In this document: positions 8,811 through 17,077 of the stretch, piece by piece
How positions within the stretch are numbered: the first letter of the stretch is position 1
Layout: each line of letters starts with the position of its first letter
Assembly (NCBI RefSeq): GCF_000159435.1
Contig: NZ_GG693412.1
Location: 212,867 to 260,907 of the forward strand
Source of the DNA: Limosilactobacillus vaginalis DSM 5837 = ATCC 49540
Lineage (GTDB): Bacteria; Bacillota; Bacilli; Lactobacillales; Lactobacillaceae
DNA length: 48,041 nucleotides
Direction of reading: 5' to 3'
Position numbers and translations under genes: made by a program
The notes under the pieces: model-generated
What the model saw: only the letters and a program-made list of their open reading frames with translations
Databases searched by the model: none
Told to the model about the DNA's origin: nothing

Positions 8811-10169
8811 TTATTCCTTCGTAAAATTGAATTCGTCCGCATGACGGAGCGAGTAGCAGAAGTAAATAATTAAGCCAAGAGCGATCCAAGCAAGATATGT
8901 TAACCAGGCAGTTAACGAGATGCTAACAAGAAGAACGATACAAATAATAATTGAAAGTACCGGAATTGTTTTACCAAATGGCACCTTGAATGGTCGCTTA
9001 AGTTCTGGGTAACGGAGACGCAGGATAATAACAATAAGTGAAATTAACGCGAAAACCATTAGAGAACCGATGTTAGCAATTAATGCCAGGTAGTGAAGGT
9101 CAAATTCACCAGCTAAAACCGCTGAAAAGATCCCCACTAACCAGATTGCTCGATTAGGACTTTGAGTTTTAGCATTTACTTTAGCAAGGCCTTGAGGAAG
9201 AAAGGCACTTCGACTCATTGACTTAAGAATGTTAGAGCCAGCATAGATAAAGGCAAACACAACTGCCATGATTCCTAAAACAGCCCCCAGGGAGACAATC
9301 TCCGCAACGAAACTATGCCCCTTAACAATCAGAACATAGGACATGGCTTCAGAGACATTTAACTTGGTATAGGAAACAACCCCTGTCATAACAAGACTTA
9401 CTAATACATAAAGGGTGGTAGAGATAATCAGACATAAAATTATTGCCCGGGGAATATTTTTATCAACATCCTTCGCGTCTTCTGCAGAAGTTGCCAGGGC
9501 GTCAAAGCCAAGGAACGAGAAGAAAACAGCAGAAGCACCAGTGAAGATTCCCTTATAACCATACGGGAGGAAAGGGTGCCAATTGCTTGGGTTAACGTGC
9601 TGAACGCTAACGATAATAAATAAAAGGATGATAAAAATTTTTACCCCAACAAGGAAGTTATTAATTAACTTACTCTCGCTTGTTCCTCGAGTTAGGATAA
9701 TTGTCATTAAAAAGATCATCAGGACAGCTGGAAGGTTAACATACCCCCCAGCAGCTGGAGTAACTAAGAAACGATGAGGAAGGTTAACACCGAGAACCTC
9801 TAAAAATGATTGAACATAACCGGTCCAGCCATTCGCCACCGTTGCTGTGGTAGTAACGTAGACCCCAATTAGTGTCCAGCCGGCCAAAAATGCGACGAAC
9901 TTACCAATAGATACCCAAGCATAGAAGAAGGCACTCCCAGAATTAGGTAAACTAGTAGTTAGTTCAGAATAACAGAGGCCAATTAATCCACTAGCTAACG
10001 CGGCAATTAGGAAAGAAAAGACGATCGCTGGGCCTGAATCTTCCGCGGCGACAATTCCAGTTAATACTAGAATTCCCGTACCAATAATTGCGCCGATACC
10101 TAAAATGGAAAGGTCAAAGAGACCGAGAGTTTTCTCGTGCTCTTTACCCTTTGGTAACTGATTTTGCAT
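8811..10169 (-). CDS. APC-family amino acid permease (YfnA/CAT-like)
   Basis: This 452-residue protein has about 12 membrane helices. The N-terminal APC signature is LSILGIGAIIGTGILVLTG. A central segment, SFLGFDALATSAEDAKD, is typical of the cationic amino acid transporter group, although the true substrate is not evident. I chose the ATG at 10169 with GAAAGGA about 9 bases upstream; a TTG six codons earlier overlaps that ribosome site. The gene is monocistronic and convergent with the pst operon. Confidence 0.88.
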   Translation of the reverse strand: MQNQLPKGKEHEKTLGLFDLSILGIGAIIGTGILVLTGIVAAEDSGPAIVFSFLIAALASGLIGLCYSELTTSLPNSGSAFFYAWVSIGKFVAFLAGWTLIGVYVTTTATVANGWTGYVQSFLEVLGVNLPHRFLVTPAAGGYVNLPAVLMIFLMTIILTRGTSESKLINNFLVGVKIFIILLFIIVSVQHVNPSNWHPFLPYGYKGIFTGASAVFFSFLGFDALATSAEDAKDVDKNIPRAIILCLIISTTLYVLVSLVMTGVVSYTKLNVSEAMSYVLIVKGHSFVAEIVSLGAVLGIMAVVFAFIYAGSNILKSMSRSAFLPQGLAKVNAKTQSPNRAIWLVGIFSAVLAGEFDLHYLALIANIGSLMVFALISLIVIILRLRYPELKRPFKVPFGKTIPVLSIIICIVLLVSISLTAWLTYLAWIALGLIIYFCYSLRHADEFNFTKE

Positions 10170-10375
10170 AATGATGATTCCTTTCAAAAAAATACAGAAA
10201 ACTGAACCTTAATTTTACATTAAAAATCGCTGTGAATCAAATTGCCGATCCTGTAACCGCTTGCTTTAGCTCTTCTTTCAACGAACTTACTTTTATCATT
10301 TTATCTTTGGGGTTACGAATCTGCTAAGTTTTATTTTAAAATGGAAATAAAACTTAAAAGGAAGCAGATGGGATA

Positions 10376-11677
10376 ATGGCATTACATAAATTGGTAGTAA
10401 TCTCTCTTGATTCGATGGGCTTTCGCGATCTCGATGAATTTCGCGAATTCATTCCCCATCTTGATCAATTAATTAAACGGGGAACGTGGGTTAAACGGGT
10501 TAGAGGAATCTTTCCGACCTTAACTTACCCATCACATACTTCAATCATTACTGGCCAATATCCAGCAATTCACGGCATTGTAAACAACACAAAAATTCAA
10601 CCACAACGCGAATCGCCTGATTGGTACTGGTACCGTAAAGATGTTAAGGCAATGCCGCTTTATGATGTTGCACGTGAAGCCGGCTTAACAACGGCAGCAT
10701 TTTTGTGGCCGGTTACTGCAGGAAGTAAAATAAATTATAATTTAGCAGAGATTTTTCCTAATCGGATCTGGACGAATCAAGTATTAGTGTCACTTAAAGC
10801 AAGTTCGCCACTGTTTCTTTATCAAATGAACCATCGCTACGGAAAACTTCGGCGAGGGATCAAGCAACCATGGCTTGATGATTTTGTGACTGCATGTGCT
10901 GTAGATACAATAAAAAATAAGCGCCCAGATCTTACGCTAATTCATTTAGTTGATATGGACAGTATGCGTCACCGGAATGGGGTTCGTTCTCCACAAGCTA
11001 AGGCGGCTTTGCAAAGGTTAGATCGTCGGGTAGCAAAGATTATTCAGGCAAGCCGTGATGCGGGGACATATGACGATACTGATTTTGTAATTTTAGGTGA
11101 CCACTATCAAATCAATGTTGATAAAATGATTCACCTTAACATGGCCTTCGCAAAACAGGGCCTGCTTACCCCGATTAAGGGAAAGTCAACGTACAAGAAT
11201 AATTGGCGAGTGACCGCTAAAACATGTGACGGAGAAACGTATATTTATACTAAGGGCTATGTTGATCTGAATAAGTTGAAGCAATTAATTGCTGGTGTCG
11301 AAGGTGTTGAACGGATTTATAGTGGTGCGGAAGCGGTAAAGCTCGGTGCCGATCCAAAATGTAGTTTTTTAGTTGAGGCCAAACCGGGGTATTACTTTAC
11401 CGATGAAGTTAATCGGCCGGCAATTGTCGAAAAGGTTGATCCCGGCTCGCTTGGCACTCATGATCGCTACCGTGCTGTTCATGGTTATGGTCCTAACCAG
11501 CCTAATTATTTCACAACTGCAATTTTTGTTGGACCAAGCATTAACCAAGGAAAGGAAGTAGAAACAGCCCACTTGGTTGATGAAGGGCCAACATTTGCTA
11601 AGATATTAGGACTCCATTATCCTGCACCAACAGCCGGTCAGGTAATTCCTGGAGTAATAAAAAGTGAGGTTAAGTAA
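10376..11677 (+). CDS. Alkaline phosphatase-superfamily phosphodiesterase (NPP-like)
   Basis: This 433-residue protein has no signal peptide, so it is probably cytoplasmic. The metal site appears as VVISLDSMG (Asp12). The nucleophile motif FPTLTYPSHTS places Thr48 as the likely attacking residue, followed by TGQYPAIHGI. Further metal ligands appear in LVDMDSMRH, LGDHYQ and GTHDRYRAVHG. Family members cleave nucleotide pyrophosphates or phosphodiesters; the substrate here is unknown. It heads a run in which a UMF1-type MFS gene starts immediately after its stop. Confidence 0.85.
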   Translation: MALHKLVVISLDSMGFRDLDEFREFIPHLDQLIKRGTWVKRVRGIFPTLTYPSHTSIITGQYPAIHGIVNNTKIQPQRESPDWYWYRKDVKAMPLYDVAREAGLTTAAFLWPVTAGSKINYNLAEIFPNRIWTNQVLVSLKASSPLFLYQMNHRYGKLRRGIKQPWLDDFVTACAVDTIKNKRPDLTLIHLVDMDSMRHRNGVRSPQAKAALQRLDRRVAKIIQASRDAGTYDDTDFVILGDHYQINVDKMIHLNMAFAKQGLLTPIKGKSTYKNNWRVTAKTCDGETYIYTKGYVDLNKLKQLIAGVEGVERIYSGAEAVKLGADPKCSFLVEAKPGYYFTDEVNRPAIVEKVDPGSLGTHDRYRAVHGYGPNQPNYFTTAIFVGPSINQGKEVETAHLVDEGPTFAKILGLHYPAPTAGQVIPGVIKSEVK

Positions 11678-12932
11678 GTGAAGTTTAATAAGCAACAGTG
11701 GCAATGGATTTTTTATGACTGAGCTAATTCTGGTTACGGAATTTTAGTAGTGACTGCTGTCTTGCCGGTTTACTTTAAGGCTATTGCAAATGAGAACGGG
11801 ATTAGTGCAACCAATTCAACCGCATTTTGGGGTTATGCGAATAGTTTTGGTACTTTAATTGTGTCATTAATGGCACCGTTACTTGGCGCGCTGGCGGATT
11901 ACCCTAATTCAAAGCGACGGTGGCTGAATTTGTTTACGTGGGTTGGGATTGCAATGACCTTTGCGTTAGCTGTCGTTCCGATAAATCAATGGGCTGTGTT
12001 ACTAATTATTTATGTTCTTTCGGTAATTGGTTATTCTGGCGGAAATCTTTTTTACGATAGTTTTCTGACTGATGTCGCTGATAATCAGCAGATGGACGCT
12101 GTTTCAATAACCGGTTACGGGATGGGCTATCTTGGTGGTGTCCTCGCTTTCATTATTTTTCTTGGTGCACAACTAACTGGTGGTTTTAATGGCCTTTTAA
12201 GTAGTTATGGAATTGCCAAATTCAGCTTTATTCTCGCTGCGGTTTGGTGGGTAATTTTTGCTTGGCCGTTGTTAAGAACATGGGCATCAGTACCATAATG
12301 TTCAGGCGGTAACCGATCCAGTGGTGGATAGTTTCAAACGATTGGGAAGAACGCTTTATCACGTTAAACAGCACCGAAAGATTTTCTGGTTTTTGGTTGC
12401 TTACTTCTTTTATATTGATGGTGTCGATACTATTTTTACAATGGCGACCGCAATCGGGAAGGACCTCGGAATCGAAACAACAATGCTAATGCTTGTTCTG
12501 CTTATGGTTCAATTAATTGCATTCCCGTGTTCAATTCTTTATGGTTGGCTAGCTCAGAAGACATCAAACCGTTTAGCAATTCTAGTAGGGATTATCATTT
12601 ACCTTTTTATTTGTTTAGATGCGTTACGCTTAAAATCATTAGCTGATTTTTGGGTTCTTGCTATTTTAGTTGGGACAAGTCAAGGCGGGTTACAAGCGCT
12701 TAGTCGGTCTTATTTTGGCCAGTTGATCCCTAAAGATTCGAGTAGCGAGTTCTTTGGCTTTTATAATATTCTTGGTAAATTTTCCGCTATTTTGGGTCCG
12801 GTAATTGTGGGCTTTGTAACCCAATTGACTAATAAATCCACGGTTGGTGCAGCTTCTCTTAGTATTCTTTTCTTAATTGGACTAATCATTTTTCTAATGT
12901 TGCCGCGGTTGACTCAAGAAACGAGTGATTAA
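11678..12932 (+). pseudogene. UMF1-type MFS transporter, broken by a stop and a frameshift
   Basis: The gene starts with GTG at 11678, right after the upstream stop. Codon 15 is TGA (11720-11722) in FYD-stop-ANSGYG, where the family has the conserved Trp of DWANS. The frame then continues to 12298. There, an extra G in ACATGGGCATCAG near 12280-12285 shifts the frame; removing it gives RTWHQYHNVQAV and rejoins the frame that ends at 12932. The repaired product would be about 417 residues with 12 helices (UMF1/Atg22-like MFS family). Two independent lesions make this a true pseudogene. Other genes here use TGG for Trp normally, so TGA recoding is unlikely. Confidence 0.9.
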
Positions 12933-13241
12933 ATGACAAAGATTGATGAGCAGTTTATGCAATCTGTGTTGAACATTGTTGATATTATTCCGTTCGGTCG
13001 GGTAGCAACCTATGGGCAAATCGCTAAAATAATCGGTCGTCCCCGAAATGCTAGATTAGTGGGTAAGGCTCTTGGCAAGTCCGGCGGCTATGGTAAACAT
13101 CCTTGTCACAGGGTAGTAACCGCTACTGGCCGACTTGTTCCAGGATGGTTTGACCAGCGACCAATGCTGATGGCTGAGAAGGTACCGTTTAAGGACGAAA
13201 ACCATGTTGATATCAAACGATGTCAATGGCGTGGGATCTAA
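12933..13241 (+). CDS. MGMT-like DNA-binding methyltransferase domain protein
   Basis: This 102-residue protein corresponds only to the C-terminal domain of O6-alkylguanine-DNA alkyltransferases. It has the helix-turn-helix region GRVATYGQIAKIIGRPRNAR and the active-site motif PCHRV. The Cys is retained, unlike the PWHR of classical alkyltransferase-like proteins, so methyl transfer is possible. Family members flip out and repair or flag O6-alkylguanine. The ATG directly follows the stop of the broken MFS gene and no clear ribosome site precedes it. Translation probably depended on coupling to that now-defective gene. Confidence 0.85.
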   Translation: MTKIDEQFMQSVLNIVDIIPFGRVATYGQIAKIIGRPRNARLVGKALGKSGGYGKHPCHRVVTATGRLVPGWFDQRPMLMAEKVPFKDENHVDIKRCQWRGI

Positions 13242-13268
13242 TAGTTAGCAGTAATTTCAACTTAAGTA

Positions 13269-13302
13269 TGCTAAAATTAAACCATCTCTGTAAGCGAATA
13301 CA
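13269..13302 (+). promoter_or_regulatory. glpF promoter with probable cre (CcpA) site
   Basis: An extended -10, TATGCTAAAAT (13267-13277), is followed by TGTAAGCGAATACA at 13289-13302. The latter differs by one base from the catabolite-response consensus TGWAANCGNTNNCA. A cre just downstream of the -10 would repress glycerol uptake when preferred sugars are present. Confidence 0.55.
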
Positions 13303-13320
13303 AGAAGGGTGGGAGCTTGA

Positions 13321-14031
13321 ATGCATGGATTTATTGGCGAATTTTTTGGGACAATGATTTTAATTGTCCTTGGCTGCGGTGCGTGTGCTAGCGTAAATTT
13401 AAAACAAAGTTATGGTCGCGGGAGTAACTGGTGGTACATTAGTATCTCCTGGGGACTAGCAGTAACAATGGGAGTTTATGTTGCTGGGTTCCTTGGTTCT
13501 CAAGGGCATCTTAATCCTGCGGTAACGATCCCATACGCAATTTTTGGCTTGTTTCCCTGGCATTCAGTGCTTCCTTATTTAAGTGGTCAATTTTTGGGTG
13601 CTTTTGTTGGCGCGATCATTGTGATTATTCAATTTTACCCGCAATTTAAGGTCACTAAAACGCCTAAGGAAGGGAATACTGTTGGCATTTTTGCTACGCG
13701 GCCGGCAATTAAAAACGGTCTGTTTAACTTTCTTTCAGAATTTATTGCGACCTTTGCCTTTATTTTCATCTTGTTGAATTTAGGCAATTTTACTTCAGGA
13801 CTAAAACCATTTATGGTTGGCCTTGTGATTGCCGTTATTGGAACTTGCCTTGGTTCAACGACTGGTTTTGCCTTGAATCCTGCCCGGGACTGGTCACCAC
13901 GGTTAGCCTATACTATTCTTCCCGTACCAAATAAGGGAAAAGGTGAATGGGCATATGCTTGGGTACCAATGCTTGGCCCTTTGGCTGGGAGCCTTTTTGC
14001 GTGCTGGATAGAACAATTAGCAACAATCTAA
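13321..14031 (+). CDS. glpF: Glycerol uptake facilitator (aquaglyceroporin)
   Basis: This 236-residue MIP-family channel has six helices and both NPA motifs, GHLNPAVTIP and FALNPARDWSPR. The Asp after the second NPAR marks the glycerol-conducting branch rather than water-only aquaporins. It would pass glycerol and similar small polyols across the membrane. No glycerol kinase or dehydratase gene is adjacent. The gene has its own extended -10 promoter and a GGGTGGGAG ribosome site. A two-way terminator follows. Confidence 0.92.
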   Translation: MHGFIGEFFGTMILIVLGCGACASVNLKQSYGRGSNWWYISISWGLAVTMGVYVAGFLGSQGHLNPAVTIPYAIFGLFPWHSVLPYLSGQFLGAFVGAIIVIIQFYPQFKVTKTPKEGNTVGIFATRPAIKNGLFNFLSEFIATFAFIFILLNLGNFTSGLKPFMVGLVIAVIGTCLGSTTGFALNPARDWSPRLAYTILPVPNKGKGEWAYAWVPMLGPLAGSLFACWIEQLATI

Positions 14032-14053
14032 AGAACATCTTGATAGAATAAAA

Positions 14054-14098
14054 TAAAAGAGATCGAAAATTCCAATCAGAATTTTCGACCTCTTTTAC
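14054..14098. terminator. Bidirectional terminator between glpF and thrS
   Basis: AAAAGAGATCGAAAATT pairs with AATTTTCGACCTCTTTT. Both strands end in T-rich sequence, serving the convergent glpF and thrS. Confidence 0.8.
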
Positions 14099-14115
14099 TT
14101 TAGGATAAATGGTTT

Positions 14116-15921
14116 TTAGTTTTCCCGAGAGTATGATGCAATATCAGCGAGAATTTCGTTCATAAATGCATCTTGGCTCATTTCGTTTTGTTCCTTTTCA
14201 CCATACTTCCGTACAGAAACACCGTTATTAGCCTTTTCATCGTCACCAACAACAAGAGTGTATGGAACCTTTTGAGTTTGAGATTCACGAATCTTGTAAC
14301 CCATCTTTTCGTTCCGGTGATCAACAACAACCCGGATGTTAGCAGCCTTCATCTTCTTAGCAAGTTCATCAGCATATTCACCATGAGCATCTTCATTAAC
14401 TGGAATAATGTGAACTTGTTCAGGAGCTAACCAGGTTGGGAAGGCACCCTTGTAAATTTCAGTTAAGTAAGCGATGAACCGTTCCATAGTACCAACAACA
14501 CCACGGTGAATCATAACTGGTTGATGTTCCTTACCATCTTGGCCGACATAAGTAAGACCGAAACGTTCTGGAAGCATAAAGTCAAGTTGGATTGTTGACA
14601 TGGTTTCATCATTGCCAAGGGCAGTCTTAGTTTGAATATCAAGCTTTGGACCGTAGAAGGCAGCTTCACCTTCAGCTTCGTAGTAATCAAGGTTAAGGTC
14701 ATCCATGGCCTTCTTTAACATTGATTGAGACTTTTCCCACATCTCATCGTTAGCATAGTACTTCTTAACGTTCTTTGGATCACGAAGAGAAAGACGGAAA
14801 CTGTAATCAGTAATGTCAAAGTCCTTGTAAACGTCCATGATTAAACGAAGAATCTTAGCAAATTCAGAACGGATTTGGTCAAGGGTAACGAAAGTGTGAC
14901 CATCATTTAAGGTCATTTCACGAACCCGTTGAAGACCAGAAAGGGCACCAGACTTTTCGTAACGGTGCATCATTCCAAGTTCAGCAATCCGTAATGGAAG
15001 ATCACGGTATGAACGAATATGGTGCTTGTAAATTTGAATATGGCTTGGACAGTTCATTGGCCGTAATTCAAGCATTTCACCATCACCCATGTCCATTGGT
15101 GGGAACATGTCATCGCGGTAGTGTTCCCAGTGACCAGAAGTCTTGTAAGCATCGAGGTTCATTAATACTGGAGTGTAAACGTGCTTGTAACCGTCCGCTA
15201 CTTCACGATCAATGATGTAACGTTCGATTGTCCGCCGAATAGTGGCACCCTTTGGCATCCAGTATGGTAATCCGGCACCAACCTTTGGATCAACGAAGAA
15301 GAGATCAAGTTGGTTACCGATAACCCGGTGATCACGTTCCTTGGCTTCTTGACGCTTCTTAAGGTCTTCTTCTAAGGCATCCTTCTTGTAGAAGACAGTA
15401 CCATAAATCCGTTGGAGCATTGGGTTTGATGACATACCCTTCCAGTAAGCACCGGCAACGGAAAGAAGACGGAGGTTCTTGACAACATCGCCATAAAGGA
15501 GAATATCGTCGTCGGCAACTGCCTTGACATCACCAAGTTGGTACATGGCAACCTTGCCATCCTTGGCACTTTCCTTGATCAATTCACTTGAGAAGCGGTC
15601 TGCTTCAACTTCTGTTAAAGCATCTTCAACAGGTACTTCGACAAATTCAACTTTTGCATCGTTCTTTGCCATTCCCTTGATAACATCTTCAAGTGCTGGT
15701 AATTCGTCAGCAGAAACTTGTTGGTTGTCCTTGTCTGAATCAACATGGAAACCATCTTCGTCAGCGACTGCTTCCCCTAAACGAATTCCCTTAAATTCTT
15801 GCTTTAAGGCAACCTTCAACATCAATGCAGAAAGCTTCCGTAATGCTTGTAAACCTTCTTTTGAATCACGATCGATCTTTTTAACTGATCCATCTGGTGA
15901 CATAACAGCAACTTGAGCCAT
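14116..15921 (-). CDS. thrS: Threonyl-tRNA synthetase lacking TGS and a functional editing site
   Basis: This is a 601-residue enzyme, about 40-50 shorter than usual. The catalytic core is intact: motif 2 region, zinc ligands in [16 protein letters not shown] and VMIHRG, and a C-terminal anticodon-binding domain (about 500-601). The N-terminal 190 residues are abnormal. There is no full TGS domain. The editing residues of the usual HxxxH are replaced (LRKLSALML, 27-35), and the usual LCRGPH is replaced by AVADDDILL (134-142). The fold boundary returns at [11 protein letters not shown]. The enzyme should charge tRNA-Thr but not clear Ser-tRNA-Thr. The start ATG at 15921 follows GGGAGAG; a TTG two codons earlier is less likely. 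A Thr T-box controls it. Confidence 0.95.
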   Translation of the reverse strand: MAQVAVMSPDGSVKKIDRDSKEGLQALRKLSALMLKVALKQEFKGIRLGEAVADEDGFHVDSDKDNQQVSADELPALEDVIKGMAKNDAKVEFVEVPVEDALTEVEADRFSSELIKESAKDGKVAMYQLGDVKAVADDDILLYGDVVKNLRLLSVAGAYWKGMSSNPMLQRIYGTVFYKKDALEEDLKKRQEAKERDHRVIGNQLDLFFVDPKVGAGLPYWMPKGATIRRTIERYIIDREVADGYKHVYTPVLMNLDAYKTSGHWEHYRDDMFPPMDMGDGEMLELRPMNCPSHIQIYKHHIRSYRDLPLRIAELGMMHRYEKSGALSGLQRVREMTLNDGHTFVTLDQIRSEFAKILRLIMDVYKDFDITDYSFRLSLRDPKNVKKYYANDEMWEKSQSMLKKAMDDLNLDYYEAEGEAAFYGPKLDIQTKTALGNDETMSTIQLDFMLPERFGLTYVGQDGKEHQPVMIHRGVVGTMERFIAYLTEIYKGAFPTWLAPEQVHIIPVNEDAHGEYADELAKKMKAANIRVVVDHRNEKMGYKIRESQTQKVPYTLVVGDDEKANNGVSVRKYGEKEQNEMSQDAFMNEILADIASYSREN

Positions 15922-15951
15922 AAACAATCTCTCCCTTTTTTGTAGTTAAAC

Positions 15952-16205
15952 AAAAAACGTCCCTAACGCTACTAAAGTAATAGCGTTAGGGACGTCAATT
16001 ATTTTTATAATTAGCGTGGTTCCACCCATCTTCAGGACGTACTGATACCGTCCTCTCTAAGGTGTATTAACGGACACGACCCGACTCGCCTTATTTCGGC
16101 AAGCAATAAGTAAAGGTGGTACAACAATAATTAGATCCTCAACGGTGCTTCCAGCCTAGGCACCGACTCCCTAGTAGAGGGTAACTAATGTGCATATCCT
16201 TTAAT
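15952..16205 (-). promoter_or_regulatory. T-box riboswitch, threonine specifier
   Basis: The leader on the minus strand carries the T-box core GGTGGAACCACGC (16026-16014). A Stem I includes a GGGAGTCGGTGCC arm. Specifier ACC (Thr) lies in TTGTACCACC at 16120-16118. The perfect 15-bp terminator (15995-15981 with 15971-15957) is followed by T residues. Low charged tRNA-Thr should induce thrS. Confidence 0.9.
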
Positions 16206-16213
16206 TGCCTATG

Positions 16214-16241
16214 ATTATATCACTGGGAGAACGAATCGCAA
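16214..16241 (-). promoter_or_regulatory. thrS promoter
   Basis: On the minus strand, TTGCGA (16241-16236), a 16-base spacer and a perfect TATAAT (16219-16214) lie just ahead of the T-box. Confidence 0.75.
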
Positions 16242-16260
16242 CCCCTTTTTTGAATTTTAT

Positions 16261-16836
16261 TTAGTGACTAGCAGAGTTTGGTGCTGGTGTAGAGCCAGTG
16301 CTACCACCATTATTTCCGTTATTAGATTGACCATTACCAGAATTGTTAGATTGATGGGCATTCCCGTTATTATTGTTCTGGTTTGATTGTGGAGTGCTGT
16401 TTTGAGAAGAAGTTGTGTTTCCGCCATTATTGTCGGTTGTGTGTTGGTCTTGATTAGAGTAGTGTTGAGTTCCCCGTGAACCGCCACCGTTATTGGTGGA
16501 GTATGAGAATGAATAAGTATCCTGGCCATCATCACTGGTACTAGAAGACTGGTGCTTTTTGTGATGCTTCTTTTTGTGTGACGATGATTTACTACTGGTT
16601 GAGACTGTTGTGTCATTGTTATCAGTATTAACAGGGTTTTGTTGCTTGATCAAAAAGATGATGATCATGATCACTAAGATGGCTAACAGGATTGCTAGCA
16701 GGATTTTGAAAAGCTTATTTTTTCCCTTAAAATGGGGCATCTTTGGCTTTTTACCGCCCAAGTGGGAACGACGATTGTTATTTGAATCATATAGCTGAAC
16801 ACGGGTAGGGCGTTCATTATTATTTTGATTGTTCAA
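16261..16836 (-). CDS. Single-pass membrane protein with low-complexity His/Asn/Ser tail, unknown function
   Basis: The product is about 191 residues. A basic cytoplasmic N-terminal part (1-45) is followed by a strongly hydrophobic helix (about 45-65), then a basic His-rich patch HKKKHHKKHQ. The long tail is dominated by Asn, Ser, Gly and Thr and should lie outside the membrane. No sorting motif or enzyme domain is visible. The best start is TTG at 16836: GAGG sits 8 bases upstream, whereas the in-frame GTG at 16845 lies within that site. I do not recognise a family; a wall-spanning or metal-binding role is speculation. Confidence 0.7.
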   Translation of the reverse strand: MNNQNNNERPTRVQLYDSNNNRRSHLGGKKPKMPHFKGKNKLFKILLAILLAILVIMIIIFLIKQQNPVNTDNNDTTVSTSSKSSSHKKKHHKKHQSSSTSDDGQDTYSFSYSTNNGGGSRGTQHYSNQDQHTTDNNGGNTTSSQNSTPQSNQNNNNGNAHQSNNSGNGQSNNGNNGGSTGSTPAPNSASH

Positions 16837-16933
16837 TGAATTCACCTCAAAGTTAAGGATGAGACTTATATTTTCAAAGATATATTATAACATTTTACCG
16901 GATTATCAACTGGTTTAGTGCTATTTAGAAGCA

Positions 16934-16973
16934 AAAAATTAGGGACCGGGAATTACCCCAGCCCCTAATTTTA
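16934..16973 (-). terminator. Probable mntH terminator
   Basis: On the minus strand AAAATTAGGGGCTGGG pairs with CCCGGTCCCTAATTTT and is followed by TT. It lies about 100 bases downstream of mntH. Confidence 0.65.
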
Positions 16974-17077
16974 AATCTTTACTTTTATTTAGGGAGGAAA
17001 AGATATAGGAGTTATCTTATGGTTCCTAATATACAGGTAAAGTTCGAAGAATTTGTGAGTGAATAATAAAGGAAGTT

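Noticed and set aside
11720-11722. TGA at a conserved Trp might mean TGA is read as Trp
   Set aside because: Other genes use TGG for Trp throughout, and the same gene also has a frameshift, so simple decay explains it.
15524-15916. Ser-rich open frame on the strand opposite thrS
   Set aside because: It has no ribosome site and lies wholly inside thrS; its composition mirrors thrS codons.
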